NCBI RefSeq assembly: GCF_003671765.1
Contig: NZ_QPIB01000007.1
Location: 492,158 to 556,157 of the forward strand
DNA length: 64,000 nucleotides
Direction of reading: 5' to 3'
Origin: Xenophilus sp. E41
GTDB lineage: Bacteria; Pseudomonadota; Gammaproteobacteria; Burkholderiales; Burkholderiaceae_C
Shown piece by piece: positions 47,911-57,146 of this stretch. A program made the position numbers and the translations under genes. Each line of letters opens with the position of its first letter. Position 1 is the first letter of the stretch. The notes under the pieces were generated by a model. That model had not been told where the DNA came from and ran no database searches. It saw only the letters and a program-made list of their open reading frames with translations.

Positions 47911-49239
47911 ATGCTTCGGCCTTTTCCTTTGTTCCATCGTTCGTCCACGTTGGCCCCGGCCCACGTCGGCCTTGCCGTCCTTCTCGCGGGATGTGCGTCT
48001 TCGCCACCGCCCGTCCCGCCGCCGGCCGCACCCGTTGCCGCCGCCCCTGCGCCCGCCCCGAGCGCGCCGGCACTGCCGCCGGCCAGCCCCGCGCTGCCGC
48101 CGCAGGACGCCACGCTGCAACAGCGCTTCGCCGCCTGGCTTGCCGACTACCGCAGCTTCGCCCGCGCCAGCGGCGTGAGCGATGCCACCCTGCAGTCCGC
48201 GCTCGACGGCGCCCAGTACCTGCCCCGCGTCGTGGAACTGGACCGCGCACAGCCCGAATTCACGCGTGCCGTGTGGGACTACCTCGACACCGCCGCCAGC
48301 ACCGAGCGCGTCGCGCGCGGCCAGCAGCAGGGCGCCCTGGCCCGGGCCGACATCGACGCCGCGGCCGCGCGCTATGGCGTCCCGGCCGAGGTGCTGCTGG
48401 CGATCTGGGGCATGGAAAGCAACTTCGGCAGCAACTATGGAAGCACGCCCACAGTCGATGCGCTGGCCACGCTGGGCTTCGACGGCCGCCGTGGCGACTG
48501 GGCGCGCAAGGAGCTGCTGGCGGCGCTGCAGATCCTCGACCGGCGCGACATCGATCGCGCCCACATTGTCGGCTCCTGGGCCGGCGCGATGGGCCAGACG
48601 CAGTTCATGCCCTCGACCTTCCTCACCTACGCCGTGGACGCCGACGGCGACGGCCGGCGCGACATCTGGGGCAGCATGGCCGACGTCATGGCCTCGACCG
48701 CCAACTTCATGGCGCGCTCCGGCTGGCGCAGCGGCCAGCCCTGGGGCCTGGAGGTGAGCCTGCCGCCGGGATTCGACCCCGCGCGCGCCGATCCGTCGCT
48801 GCGCCAGGCGGCCAGCCAGTGGGCGGCCGAGGGCGTGCGTGCCGCCGATGGCCGGCCGCTGCCCGAGCTGCCCGAGGCCGAGCTGCTGTTGCCCGCCGGC
48901 GCACGCGGCCCGGCCTTCCTCGTCGGCCCGAACTTCCGTGCCCTTCTGCGCTACAACAACTCGACCAGCTACGCGCTCGGCGTCGGCCTGCTGGCGCAGC
49001 GGCTGGCCGGCGGACCCGGCGTGCAGGCCGCCTGGCCGCGCGACCTGGTGCCGCTGTCGCGCAGCCAGGTGACGGCGTTGCAGACCGCCTTGAACACGCG
49101 GGGCTTCGACACCGGCACGCCCGACGGCGTGATGGGCCCGGCCACGCGCCGCGGGCTGCGCGACTGGCAGCGCAGCGTCGGCCTGCCGGCCGATGGTTAC
49201 CCCACCACCGAACTGCTGCAGCGGCTGCAGGCGCCCTGA
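47911..49239 (+). CDS. mltB: Lytic murein transglycosylase B with peptidoglycan-binding domain
   Basis: This 442-aa envelope lipoprotein cleaves peptidoglycan strands to anhydromuropeptides. It has a lipobox (VLLAGC), a Pro/Ala-rich spacer (to about residue 70), and the MltB-type domain with catalytic glutamate in IWGMESNFGSNYG and GSWAGAMGQTQFMPS. A C-terminal peptidoglycan-binding domain (VTALQTALNTRGFDTGTPDGVMGPATRRGL) follows. The ATG at 47911 is preceded by GGAG at 47898-47901. The mltB symbol reflects the domain type; E. coli has related paralogues. Confidence 0.9.
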   Translation: MLRPFPLFHRSSTLAPAHVGLAVLLAGCASSPPPVPPPAAPVAAAPAPAPSAPALPPASPALPPQDATLQQRFAAWLADYRSFARASGVSDATLQSALDGAQYLPRVVELDRAQPEFTRAVWDYLDTAASTERVARGQQQGALARADIDAAAARYGVPAEVLLAIWGMESNFGSNYGSTPTVDALATLGFDGRRGDWARKELLAALQILDRRDIDRAHIVGSWAGAMGQTQFMPSTFLTYAVDADGDGRRDIWGSMADVMASTANFMARSGWRSGQPWGLEVSLPPGFDPARADPSLRQAASQWAAEGVRAADGRPLPELPEAELLLPAGARGPAFLVGPNFRALLRYNNSTSYALGVGLLAQRLAGGPGVQAAWPRDLVPLSRSQVTALQTALNTRGFDTGTPDGVMGPATRRGLRDWQRSVGLPADGYPTTELLQRLQAP

Positions 49240-49254
49240 GCGCGCCGCCGGCGC

Positions 49255-50121
49255 TCAGCGCCGCGGCCGGGGCGCTTCCAGGTAGGCGCCTGTGTCGAAC
49301 AGCCGGCGCTCGGCCTCGTCGATGCGCCGTACCGCGCCCTTGCCTGCCCGGCTGGCCAGAAGCTCGACCAGCGCCTCGGCCAGCGCCATGCCGGCCGCCA
49401 CCGAGGGGAAGAACGACGGACTGTGGATGGTGAAGAGCAGCGTTTCCTGCGCCAGCAGCGACAGGGGTGAGGCCGCGCTGTCGGTCAGCGCCACGATGCG
49501 GCAACCGGACTCCCTGGCCGCCTCGGCCACCTGCAGCGCCTCGCGCGAGTAGGGCGCGAAACTGGCCACCAGCAGCACGTCGCCCCTGGCGAAGGCGCGC
49601 TGCTGCATCTCCAGCACGCCGCCCTGGCCGTCGACCAGGTGCACGGTGGGCCGGAACAGCCGGTACTGGTAGACGAAGGCAAAGGCGATCGGGAAGCAGG
49701 CGCGAAAGCCCGCCGCGTGCACGGCCGGTGCCTTCTCGACCAGCGCGCACACCCGGTCGAGCGCGCCCGCGCTCTGGGCCTGCGTGGCCTCGAGGTTGCG
49801 GCGCTGCACCTCGAACATCTCCTGCGTCAGGCCGCCGTCCCCGGCACGGCCGATGAGCCGCTTCGCGCGGGCCCCATAGGCCTGGCCGCCCAGGCCCATG
49901 TCGGCCGCGAAGGCGGCCTTGAGCGGCGGCCAGCCTTCGAAGCCCAGGTGCTGCGCGAAGCGCACCAGCGTGGCCGGCGTGGCCCCGGCATTCACGCCCA
50001 CGCTGCGCATCGAACTGGTGACGACCTCGGCCGGGTGATCCAGCAGGTACCTCGCTACCTGCTGCAGCGCGGGGCTCAGGTCGGCAAAGCGCTGGCGGAT
50101 CTGGTCCTGGATCGAAGTCAT
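49255..50121 (-). CDS. MurR/RpiR-family transcriptional regulator
   Basis: This 288-aa regulator has an N-terminal RpiR helix-turn-helix (residues 1-75, with SSMRSVGVNAGATPATLVRFAQHLG). A C-terminal SIS sugar-phosphate-binding domain (about 115-250, RGDVLLVASFAPYSREALQVAE) follows. The ATG at 50121 (MTSIQDQI) fits the domain start better than an in-frame ATG 42 nt upstream. It is divergent from the aminotransferase gene, and two palindromic sites lie in the shared 131-bp region, so it probably controls that group. Confidence 0.9.
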   Translation of the reverse strand: MTSIQDQIRQRFADLSPALQQVARYLLDHPAEVVTSSMRSVGVNAGATPATLVRFAQHLGFEGWPPLKAAFAADMGLGGQAYGARAKRLIGRAGDGGLTQEMFEVQRRNLEATQAQSAGALDRVCALVEKAPAVHAAGFRACFPIAFAFVYQYRLFRPTVHLVDGQGGVLEMQQRAFARGDVLLVASFAPYSREALQVAEAARESGCRIVALTDSAASPLSLLAQETLLFTIHSPSFFPSVAAGMALAEALVELLASRAGKGAVRRIDEAERRLFDTGAYLEAPRPRR

Positions 50122-50182
50122 GGCGGCGAGGGCAGGGTGGAACGAATGTACCGGAATCGACACGCCTGTTTCGCTGACGCAG

Positions 50183-50230
50183 TTGACGGAACAAATGTTC
50201 CATATAAGAATTGGGCCAGAACATTGGTTC
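50183..50230 (+). promoter_or_regulatory. Putative RpiR operator overlapping the aminotransferase promoter
   Basis: Palindrome 1, GGAACAAATGTTCC (50188-50201), and palindrome 2, GAACATTGGTTC (50219-50230), are centred 30 bp apart, about three helical turns. A TTGACG box (50183-50188) and a TAAGAA or TATAAG box (about 50203-50210) surround site 1, so a protein bound there would block transcription. Confidence 0.6.
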
Positions 50231-50252
50231 CATCAGCCCGATCACTCCGCCC

Positions 50253-51587
50253 ATGACGCACGTCTTCCACCGTCACCTGCACCAAACGCCGCCCGTCGCC
50301 GCTTCTGCGCAGGGCCTGCACATCCGCGACGCCCAGGGGCGCAGCTACCTCGATGCCTCCGGGGGCGCCGCCGTGTCATGCCTCGGCCACGGCCACCCCG
50401 ACGTTCTCGCCGCGATGCACGCGCAGATCGACACGCTGCCCTATGCGCACACCAGCTTCTTCACCACCGAGGTGGCGGAGCGACTGGCCGACGAACTGGT
50501 GCGTACGGCGCCGGCCGGCATGCAGCACGCCTACCTGGTCAGCGGCGGCTCGGAGGCGGTGGAGTCGGCCCTCAAGATGGCGCGCCAGTACTTCGTCGAG
50601 ATCGGCCAGCCGCAGCGCACGCACTTCATCGCGCGCCGGCAGAGCTATCACGGCAACACCCTGGGCGCGCTCGCAGTGGGCGGCAACGCGTGGCGGCGCG
50701 AGCCTTTTGCGCCCATCCTGGTGCCGGTCACCCACGTGTCGCCCTGCTACCCGTACCGCGAGCAGCGCGGGGGGGAGAGCCCGCAGCAGTACGGCCAGCG
50801 CCTGGCCGACGAGCTGGAGCAGGCCATCCTGGCCCAGGGGCCCGAGCGCGTGATCGCCTTCGTCGCCGAGACCGTCGGCGGCGCCACGGCCGGTGTGCTC
50901 ACGCCCGTGCCCGGCTACTTCAAGGCCGTGCGCGCGGTGTGCGACCGCTACGGCGTGCTGCTGATCCTGGACGAGGTGATGTGCGGCATGGGCCGCACCG
51001 GCACCCTCTATGCCAGCGAACAGGAAGACGTGGTGCCCGACCTGGTCACGATCGCCAAGGGCCTGGGCGGCGGTTACCAGCCGATCGGCGCGGTGCTGGC
51101 GCAGCAGAGGATCGTCGACGCCATGTCGCAGGGCAGCGGCTTCTTCCAGCACGGCCATACCTACCTGGGCCACCCGGTGGCCTGCGCGGCGGCACTCGCG
51201 GTGCAGCGCGTGATCCACCGCGATGGCCTGCTGGCCAAGGTGCGGGCCGACGGCGAGGTCTTCGGGGCCACGCTGCGCGACGCGCTGGGCAGCCACCCGC
51301 ACGTGGGCGACGTGCGCGGGCGCGGCTTCTTCTGGGGTGTGGAGCTGGTGGCCGATCGAGCGGGCAAGACGCCCTTCGATCCGGCCCGCAGGGTGCATGC
51401 CGCGATCAAGAAGGACGCCATGGCGCGCGGCCTGCTGTGCTACCCCATGGGCGGCACGGTCGACGGCCGGCTGGGCGATCACGTGCTGCTGGCGCCGCCC
51501 TTCATTGCCACGCGCGACGAGCTCAAGCACGTCGCGACGCTGCTGGCCGAGTCGGTCGATGCAGTCACGCGGGCAGCGATGCGCTGA
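50253..51587 (+). CDS. Class III (omega-type) aminotransferase
   Basis: This 444-aa PLP enzyme has the class III features VSGGSEAVESALKMARQY, QSYHGNTLGALAVGG, LLILDEVMCGMGRTG and the PLP-lysine motif TIAKGLGGGYQPIGAVL. Such enzymes transfer amino groups from omega-amino acids or amines to keto acids. With the following amino-acid-binding protein and racemase genes, it probably forms a catabolic group for an amino acid or amine, of unknown identity. The start is ATG 50253, 132 nt from the divergent regulator gene. No strong ribosome-binding site is seen. Confidence 0.88.
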   Translation: MTHVFHRHLHQTPPVAASAQGLHIRDAQGRSYLDASGGAAVSCLGHGHPDVLAAMHAQIDTLPYAHTSFFTTEVAERLADELVRTAPAGMQHAYLVSGGSEAVESALKMARQYFVEIGQPQRTHFIARRQSYHGNTLGALAVGGNAWRREPFAPILVPVTHVSPCYPYREQRGGESPQQYGQRLADELEQAILAQGPERVIAFVAETVGGATAGVLTPVPGYFKAVRAVCDRYGVLLILDEVMCGMGRTGTLYASEQEDVVPDLVTIAKGLGGGYQPIGAVLAQQRIVDAMSQGSGFFQHGHTYLGHPVACAAALAVQRVIHRDGLLAKVRADGEVFGATLRDALGSHPHVGDVRGRGFFWGVELVADRAGKTPFDPARRVHAAIKKDAMARGLLCYPMGGTVDGRLGDHVLLAPPFIATRDELKHVATLLAESVDAVTRAAMR

Positions 51588-51646
51588 CCCCGCCTGCCTC
51601 CTTCTTTTTTCCCCTTCTTTCTTCCACTCTGACGAGGAGCTTTGCC

Positions 51647-52814
51647 ATGCTTCGGATTCGCCCTGCCTCCCCCGTGCTGCTGCTCGCCCTGTGCGTGGCG
51701 GCCGCCTCGCCCCTGGCCGCCCATGCGCAGGAAGGAACGCTCAAGAAGATCAAGGACACGGGCAGCATCACGCTGGGCCACCGTGAATCGTCCTTCGGCT
51801 TCTCGTACAACGACGGCGGGCCCACGCCGGTGGGCAGTGGGCCTGCTCGCGCTCTGTAAGGGGATCGCGTTGCTTCGCCAAGGGGCTGGATGCAAGGCGC
51901 CCGTGCGCAGCAAGGCTCGCGCCTTGCAAGCGCGGGCAACGCCGCAGACGGTCCCTTGGCGAAGCAACCCGAAGGGAAGCTCATCCCAGCCCGCCCTTCG
52001 GCGTTGCGCTTCTGGTGCGTGTGGACACACGCACGGCGTCGCGCGCCTTGATGGGCGGGCTGGGATGAGCTTCGCGACCCCATACAGAGCGCGAACAGGC
52101 CCAGGCATCGACATCTGCATGAAGATCGTCGACGCGGTGAAGGCCGAGCTCAAGCTGCCCAGGCTCGACATCCGGTACCAGCTCGTCACCTCGCAGAACC
52201 GCATCCCGCTGGTGATGAACGGCACCGTGGACATCGAGTGCGGCTCCACCACCAACCTGGTCGAGCGCCAGAAGCAGGTCGCGTTCTCGCCCGACATCTT
52301 CCGCTACAACGTGCGCATGCTGGTCAAGGCCGACTCGGGCATCCGGAGCATCGCCGACCTGCAGGGCAAGAGCGTGGTGACGACCACCGGCACGACCTCC
52401 TTTCGCCTGCTGCGCGAAGCCGACAAGGGGCGCAACCTCGAGATCACGCCGATGGCCGGCAAGGACCATGCGGACTCCTTCCTGCTGGTGGAGAACGGGC
52501 GCGCGCAAGCCTTCGTGCTCGACGACATCCTGCTTGCAGGACTGCTCGCGACGGCGAAGAACCCGAAGGACTTCCTGATCACCGGCGAAGCGCTGCGCAC
52601 CGAGAACCAGTCACTGATGCTGCGCAAGGACGACCCCGCGTTCAAGGCCCTTGTCGACCGCGTGGTCACGGGCATGATGAAATCCGGCGAGATGGAGAAG
52701 CTCTACGCCCGGTGGTTCACCTCGCCGATCCCGCCCAAGGGCGTGAACATCAACTACCCGCTCAACGTCGAGACGAAGGAGGCCTTCGCCAACCCGTCCG
52801 ACAAGGGCATCTGA
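51647..52814 (+). pseudogene. Glutamate/aspartate-type ABC transporter substrate-binding protein gene, split by insertion
   Basis: A GltI-like periplasmic binding protein is readable in two pieces. The first (51647-51836) has a signal peptide and EGTLKKIKDTGSITLGHRE. The second (52104-52814) has RYQLVTSQNRIPLVMNGTVD, ECGSTTNLVERQKQVAFS and TTGTTSFRLL, and continues to a normal C-terminus. A 267-bp insertion breaks the frame, and a stop codon (TAA 51857-51859) follows inside it. Joining at the repeated GGCA restores one frame of about 300 codons. GAGGAG precedes the ATG. The product is presumably not made as one protein in this strain. Confidence 0.88.
51837..52103 (+). mobile_element. 267-bp MITE-like insertion with nested perfect hairpins
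   Basis: Terminal inverted repeats of about 31 bp (51838-51869 and 52073-52103; core GGGCCTG-TCGCGCTCTGTA) bound the element, and GGCA flanks both ends as a possible 4-bp target duplication. Inside are two perfect stems: GTTGCTTCGCCAAGGG (51869-51884) with its complement at 51953-51968, and a 21-bp stem (51976-51996 with 52053-52073). Each arm has a smaller hairpin, for example GTGCGTGT-GGAC-ACACGCAC (52015-52034). There is no room for a transposase, so it would need one in trans. Confidence 0.85.
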
Positions 52815-52826
52815 CCTGCAAGCACC

Positions 52827-53474
52827 ATGCGCATCGCCCTCATCCACGCCCTGGCCCATTCGGTGGCACCCATCAACGCCGCCTTCGCCCGCGACTGGTC
52901 CGAGGCGCAGCGGATGAACCTGCTGGACGACAGCCTGTCGGCCGACCTGGCGGCCGGTGGGCGCGGGCTGGACGCGGCGATGCACGAGCGCTTCATGCGC
53001 CTGGGGCAGTACGCGGTCGACACCGGTGCCGACGGCATCCTCTTCACCTGCTCGGCCTTCGGGCCCTGCATCGAGGCGGTCGCGTGCGCCCATGCGCCGA
53101 TGCCGGTGCTCAAGCCCAACGAGGCCATGATCGACGAGGCGGCACAGGGCGAGGGGCCGCTGGGGCTCATCGCCACCTTCGCGGCCACGCTGCGGTCGAT
53201 GCCGCCTGAATTTCCGCCAGGCGTGACGCTGCACACCGCGCTGGCCGAGGGCGCGCTGGAGGCCCTGGACGCCGGCGACGCGGCGCGACACGACGCGCTC
53301 GTCGCCGAGCAGGCCGCGGCGCTGGCCGCACGCGGCTGCACGCGCATCGCGCTGGCGCAGTTCAGCATGGCGCGGGCACGCGCGGCCTGCGAGGCCGCCA
53401 GCGGGCTCGCGGTGCTCACGACCGTCGACAGCGCGGTACGCGCACTCAGGCGCAGGTTGCTGAAGCCGAACTGA
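52827..53474 (+). CDS. Aspartate/glutamate racemase-family protein
   Basis: This 215-aa protein resembles the Asp/Glu/hydantoin racemase superfamily, with conserved cysteines in [15 protein letters not shown] at about residues 72-86. The second expected cysteine, near residue 170, is absent: [16 protein letters not shown] has its Cys later. It may therefore act as a decarboxylase, isomerase or altered racemase. It starts 12 nt after the split binding-protein gene and is the last gene of this amino-acid group. Confidence 0.78.
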   Translation: MRIALIHALAHSVAPINAAFARDWSEAQRMNLLDDSLSADLAAGGRGLDAAMHERFMRLGQYAVDTGADGILFTCSAFGPCIEAVACAHAPMPVLKPNEAMIDEAAQGEGPLGLIATFAATLRSMPPEFPPGVTLHTALAEGALEALDAGDAARHDALVAEQAAALAARGCTRIALAQFSMARARAACEAASGLAVLTTVDSAVRALRRRLLKPN

Positions 53475-53554
53475 CTTGCGCCCTCGCGATAATCGGCGCT
53501 CGCTTTGCGGCGCCCGGTGCGGTGCGCCGGGGCCCTCGAACAAGGAGCGTCAGT

Positions 53555-54379
53555 TTGGACATCGTTTTGCTGGTCAAGGCCGCGATCATGGGCATCGTGG
53601 AGGGGCTGACCGAATTCCTCCCGATCTCCTCGACCGGCCACCTCATCCTCGCCGGCGCGCTGCTGGGTTTCGACGACGGCAAGGCCAAGGTCTTCGACAT
53701 CGCGATCCAGACCGGCGCCATCTTCGCGGTCATACTCGTGTACTGGCAGAAGATCCAGTCCACCGTGGTGGCGCTGCCCCGGCAGGCGAAGGCGCGGCGC
53801 TTCGCGCTCAATGTGCTGATCGCCTTCCTGCCCGCGGTGGTGCTGGGCCTGCTGTTCGGCAAGGTGATCAAGGAGCACCTGTTCACGCCCGTGGTGGTTG
53901 CCACCACCTTCATCCTCGGCGGCTTCATCATCCTGTGGGCCGAGAAGCGGCCACCGGGCGCGGTGCGCATCGAGAACGTCGACGACATGACGCCGCTGGA
54001 CGCGCTCAAGGTCGGCCTGGTGCAGTGCTTCGCGATGATCCCCGGCACCAGCCGCAGCGGCTCGACCATCATCGGCGGCATGCTGCTGGGCCTGTCGCGC
54101 AAGGCGGCAACGGATTTCTCCTTCTTCCTGGCCATCCCGACCCTGATCGGTGCCGGCGTCTACAGCCTCTACAAGGAGCGTGCGCTGCTGTCGGTGGCCG
54201 ACATCCCGCTCTTCGCCGTCGGGCTGGTGTTCTCCTTCCTCAGCGCCTGGGTGTGCGTGCGCTGGCTGCTGCGCTACATCTCCAGCCACAGCTTCGTGCC
54301 CTTCGCCTGGTACCGCATCGTGTTCGGCATCGTGGTGCTGGCCACGGCCTGGAGCGGGCTGGTCACCTGGGCAGACTGA
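53555..54379 (+). CDS. uppP: Undecaprenyl-diphosphatase
   Basis: UppP recycles undecaprenyl pyrophosphate to the monophosphate carrier needed for peptidoglycan and O-antigen synthesis, and raises bacitracin resistance. The 274-aa membrane protein has the two family motifs, [17 protein letters not shown] near the N-terminus and [16 protein letters not shown] in the middle. The TTG at 53555 is chosen because AAGGAG at 53542-53547 is spaced 7 nt from it; the nearest ATG would cut off the first helix. It is probably transcribed alone. Confidence 0.93.
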   Translation: MDIVLLVKAAIMGIVEGLTEFLPISSTGHLILAGALLGFDDGKAKVFDIAIQTGAIFAVILVYWQKIQSTVVALPRQAKARRFALNVLIAFLPAVVLGLLFGKVIKEHLFTPVVVATTFILGGFIILWAEKRPPGAVRIENVDDMTPLDALKVGLVQCFAMIPGTSRSGSTIIGGMLLGLSRKAATDFSFFLAIPTLIGAGVYSLYKERALLSVADIPLFAVGLVFSFLSAWVCVRWLLRYISSHSFVPFAWYRIVFGIVVLATAWSGLVTWAD

Positions 54380-54394
54380 GCGCGCAAGCTCTTC

Positions 54395-54452
54395 GAGAAA
54401 AATGCGGCTCAAACGCCCGCTGTTCCTGCGCCGACTGCTATCAGGATGAGAG
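54395..54452 (-). repeat. Dispersed short repeat between convergent uppP and sensor kinase genes
   Basis: On the minus strand it reads CTGATAGCAGTCGGCGCAGG, then AGCGGGCGTTTGAGCCGCATTTTTCTCG. It matches the family's ATAGC, GCGC, GCGGGCG and TTTTT blocks. The sensor kinase stop codon TGA is within its first bases. Confidence 0.65.
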
Positions 54453-56363
54453 CAGATCCACCAGCAGGCTGACGGTGGTGCCACCCGGTTCGGACTGCCA
54501 CTGCACCTGCGCGCCGAGTCGTTCGGCCCGCGCGCGCATGTTGCGCAGGCCGTTGCCGTCGTGCGCGCCGAGCGCCGCCTCCTGGAAGCCGCGCCCGTCG
54601 TCGCGCACATCCAGCCGCAGGTGGGTGCGGGTGCGCTGGATGTGGACGTCGACCTGGCGGGCGCCGCTGTGCTTGAGCGCGTTGGTCAGCGCCTCCTGCA
54701 GGAAGCGCAGCACGCCGATGTTGAGCGAGGCGTCCAGCGTGAGGTCGTCCACCCCCGACAGGTGCCAGCGGCAGCGGATGCCGCTGGCTTCGAACAGTTC
54801 GGTGATGCGATGGCGCAGCGGCGCGATCACCTCGCCCAGCACCTGCAGGCCGGTCTGCTGGCCCGTGGCGTCGATGATCAGCCGCAGGTCATCGCGCAGG
54901 CTCTTGAGCATCGCGAGCATCTGGGCCTGCGGCACGGGCGCCGCGGCGTGCTCGAGGGTGGCGATGCTGCCCACCAGCATGCCGCCCAGCCCGTCGTGCA
55001 GGTCGCTCGCGAGGTTGACCCGCTCGTGCGCGCGGGCGTGCAGCAGCTTCAGCGCATGTTCGCGCTCCAGGCTTTCGCGCAGTTCGGACTTGGCGCCCTC
55101 GACCTGGGCCAGCAGCCGCGCGTTGAAGCTTTCCGTGTGCTCCAGCGCATGGGTGAAGCGCCGCGCCAGCAGCAGGGCCACGCCCACCAGCAGCACATAG
55201 GACGCGATGCCCGAGTAGTAGATGCTGCTCTCGACGAGCTGCAGGAACACCAGCAGGTCGCGCACGGTGATGCCCATGATCAGCAGCAGGATCGGCACCA
55301 GCCCCGGCTGCGGGTGCGAGGCGCGCAGCAGGTTGGCGGCGCTGGACGTCAGTGCGGCACCGATCACGACCAGCGCGGCCACGCCGGTCCACAGGTCGCG
55401 CCGCAGCGCCATCTGGGTGCGGTCGACCGTCCACAGGTCGATGCAGCCCAGCGCGATCACGGCGAACAGGGCCCACTCGGTGCGCGGCAGCCGGCGATGC
55501 CGGTAACGCAGCACGAACAGCACGAAGCACCCGGCGAAGGCCAGCAGCACCGAGGTGTTGGCGGCCTGCCAGGCGTCGGTGCTCGGCAGCGGCCAGGTCT
55601 CGGTCGCGACGTGGTTGTATTCGAACAGCAGCCAGAAGAAGGTCATCAGGCTGAACCAGCCGTAGGCCTGCTCGCGCGGGCGCATGGCCCAGAGCGCGCC
55701 GAAGAAGAGGGCGATCACCAGGGCCACGGTCACGCCCACGAGCTGCAGGTCCTGCCGCGCCAGGTGCTCCACGCGATAGCGCGCGTGGACCCGTGCGGGA
55801 TCGCCCACCGTGACCGGCGCCATGCCGCCCTGGTAGGCCGCCATGCCCGACACGCGGACCAGCACCGTGTTCTCGCCCGCCTGCAGCAGCGGTGGCACCA
55901 GCCGGCGGTACAGCGGCGAATGCCAGGCGCGCGAGAGCGGGTCCAGAAGGTGCGCATCGCGGTGCACCTCGATGCCGTTCACCCACACGGCGCTGGCCAT
56001 GTTGGTCCAGGGCAGCAGCAGCCCGACGGGCAAGGCGGCGTCGGGCTGCTCCCAGCGCAGGCGATACCACACCACGCCGTCGTGGGCCGGCCACCGGCGC
56101 CCCCAGTTGTCGGGCAGGGCCACCGGGGTCCAGCCGTCCTCGGGCGGCGCGGCGTCGGCCCAACCGCCCGGCACCGCTTCGGCATGCCGCAGCGTCAGCG
56201 GCGAGGGGGCCCACGCCGAGCCGGCAACCGGATCGGCCAGCGCGCCTGTCGCCAGCAGCAGCCAGCCGGCGATCAGGAGAGCAAGCCGTGCCGCCGTGCC
56301 TGGAAGACGGCCTCGGTGCGCGAGCCCACCACCAGCTTGCGGTAGATGTTCTTGGTGTGGCAT
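54441..56363 (-). CDS. NarL-type sensor histidine kinase with 7TM sensor module
   Basis: This protein of about 640 aa has an export signal, then an extracytoplasmic galactose-binding-like region (about 50-190) and seven membrane helices. A HisKA_3-type phosphorylation site (SDLHDGLGGMLVG) and HATPase domain (NALKHSGA, DDGRGF and GNGLRNMRARAERLGA) follow. The layout is that of 7TMR-DISM sensors. The start is uncertain: the only ATG is at 56363, 91 nt inside the regulator gene. The alternative is a rare CTG overlapping the regulator's stop codon. Confidence 0.82.
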   Translation of the reverse strand: MPHQEHLPQAGGGLAHRGRLPGTAARLALLIAGWLLLATGALADPVAGSAWAPSPLTLRHAEAVPGGWADAAPPEDGWTPVALPDNWGRRWPAHDGVVWYRLRWEQPDAALPVGLLLPWTNMASAVWVNGIEVHRDAHLLDPLSRAWHSPLYRRLVPPLLQAGENTVLVRVSGMAAYQGGMAPVTVGDPARVHARYRVEHLARQDLQLVGVTVALVIALFFGALWAMRPREQAYGWFSLMTFFWLLFEYNHVATETWPLPSTDAWQAANTSVLLAFAGCFVLFVLRYRHRRLPRTEWALFAVIALGCIDLWTVDRTQMALRRDLWTGVAALVVIGAALTSSAANLLRASHPQPGLVPILLLIMGITVRDLLVFLQLVESSIYYSGIASYVLLVGVALLLARRFTHALEHTESFNARLLAQVEGAKSELRESLEREHALKLLHARAHERVNLASDLHDGLGGMLVGSIATLEHAAAPVPQAQMLAMLKSLRDDLRLIIDATGQQTGLQVLGEVIAPLRHRITELFEASGIRCRWHLSGVDDLTLDASLNIGVLRFLQEALTNALKHSGARQVDVHIQRTRTHLRLDVRDDGRGFQEAALGAHDGNGLRNMRARAERLGAQVQWQSEPGGTTVSLLVDLLSS

Positions 56364-56953
56364 TCGACGGTGAGCCGGGAGATCGACAGCATCTCGGCCA
56401 TTTCGCGGTTGCTCAGGCCCTGCGCGACCAGGCGCAGGATTTCCTTCTCGCGGCCGCTCAGCGACGGAGCCGGTGCGGCTTCCTTCGGCGCGGCGGCCGG
56501 CGCGGCGGGGGGCAGCAGCGCCAGGATGCGCCGCGCGATGAAGGGGTCGATGGGCGCGCCGCCGCGCTCGATGCTGCGAAGAGCCAGCGCCAGCTCGACG
56601 TCGTCCCGCTCCTTGAGCAGGTAGCCGATGGCACCGGCGCGCAGCGCGCCCACGATCACTTCCTCGGTGCGCCAGGCCGACACCACGACGACGGGCATCT
56701 GCGGACGGTGCGTGCGAATCCAGGCGATGAGCTCGGTGCCGCTGCCGTCGGGCAGGCCGATGTCCACCAGCACCACCCCGAAGCGGCGGTCCGCGATGCG
56801 GTCGCGGGCCTGCGCCACCGAATGGGCACGAACGATGCTTGCCGCCGGGCAGCCCACGGACTCGAGCACGGCGCCCAGTCGGCGCTGCATCGCGTCCTCG
56901 TCGTCGACCACGAGGGCCGGGCTGAGCGAGACGGGTTCCAACTCTTCCAACAT
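56273..56953 (-). CDS. LuxR/NarL-family response regulator
   Basis: This 226-aa protein has a receiver domain with the acceptor aspartate in VVLVDIGLPDGSGTEL and the acidic pocket in LVVDDEDAM. An Ala/Pro linker and a LuxR-type helix-turn-helix follow (LSGREKEILRLVAQGLSNREMAEMLSISRLTVECHTKNI). GGAGAGG precedes the ATG at 56953. It pairs with the kinase encoded next, and the genes overlap. The regulated genes are unknown. The AT-rich 194-bp gap to the divergent 57147 gene may be a target. Confidence 0.9.
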   Translation of the reverse strand: MLEELEPVSLSPALVVDDEDAMQRRLGAVLESVGCPAASIVRAHSVAQARDRIADRRFGVVLVDIGLPDGSGTELIAWIRTHRPQMPVVVVSAWRTEEVIVGALRAGAIGYLLKERDDVELALALRSIERGGAPIDPFIARRILALLPPAAPAAAPKEAAPAPSLSGREKEILRLVAQGLSNREMAEMLSISRLTVECHTKNIYRKLVVGSRTEAVFQARRHGLLS

Positions 56954-57004
56954 TGCCGTCCTCTCCAAGGACCGCATCCGCCATCTGGCGTATACGAATA
57001 CCTA

Positions 57005-57146
57005 AGGATTACCAGTTTTCGGGGATTGGTGCGAAAGACTTCATTTTGTATCTTTGTGGCCCTTCATGTAGTGTTCCCGTAACGAATTTCGGTCGTATTT
57101 TGGGAACTCTCCCCCTTGACACACGGCAGCGAGCCCGAAGTACACC
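57005..57146. promoter_or_regulatory. AT-rich divergent intergenic region
   Basis: This stretch between the response regulator and the 93-aa protein gene is clearly more AT-rich than its surroundings. It contains a TTGACA box at 57116-57121 and separated inverted arms GTTCCC (57073-57078) and GGGAAC (57102-57107). A CGTATACG palindrome lies just before it (56989-56996). These could be operator sites, but none has a known family. Confidence 0.35.
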
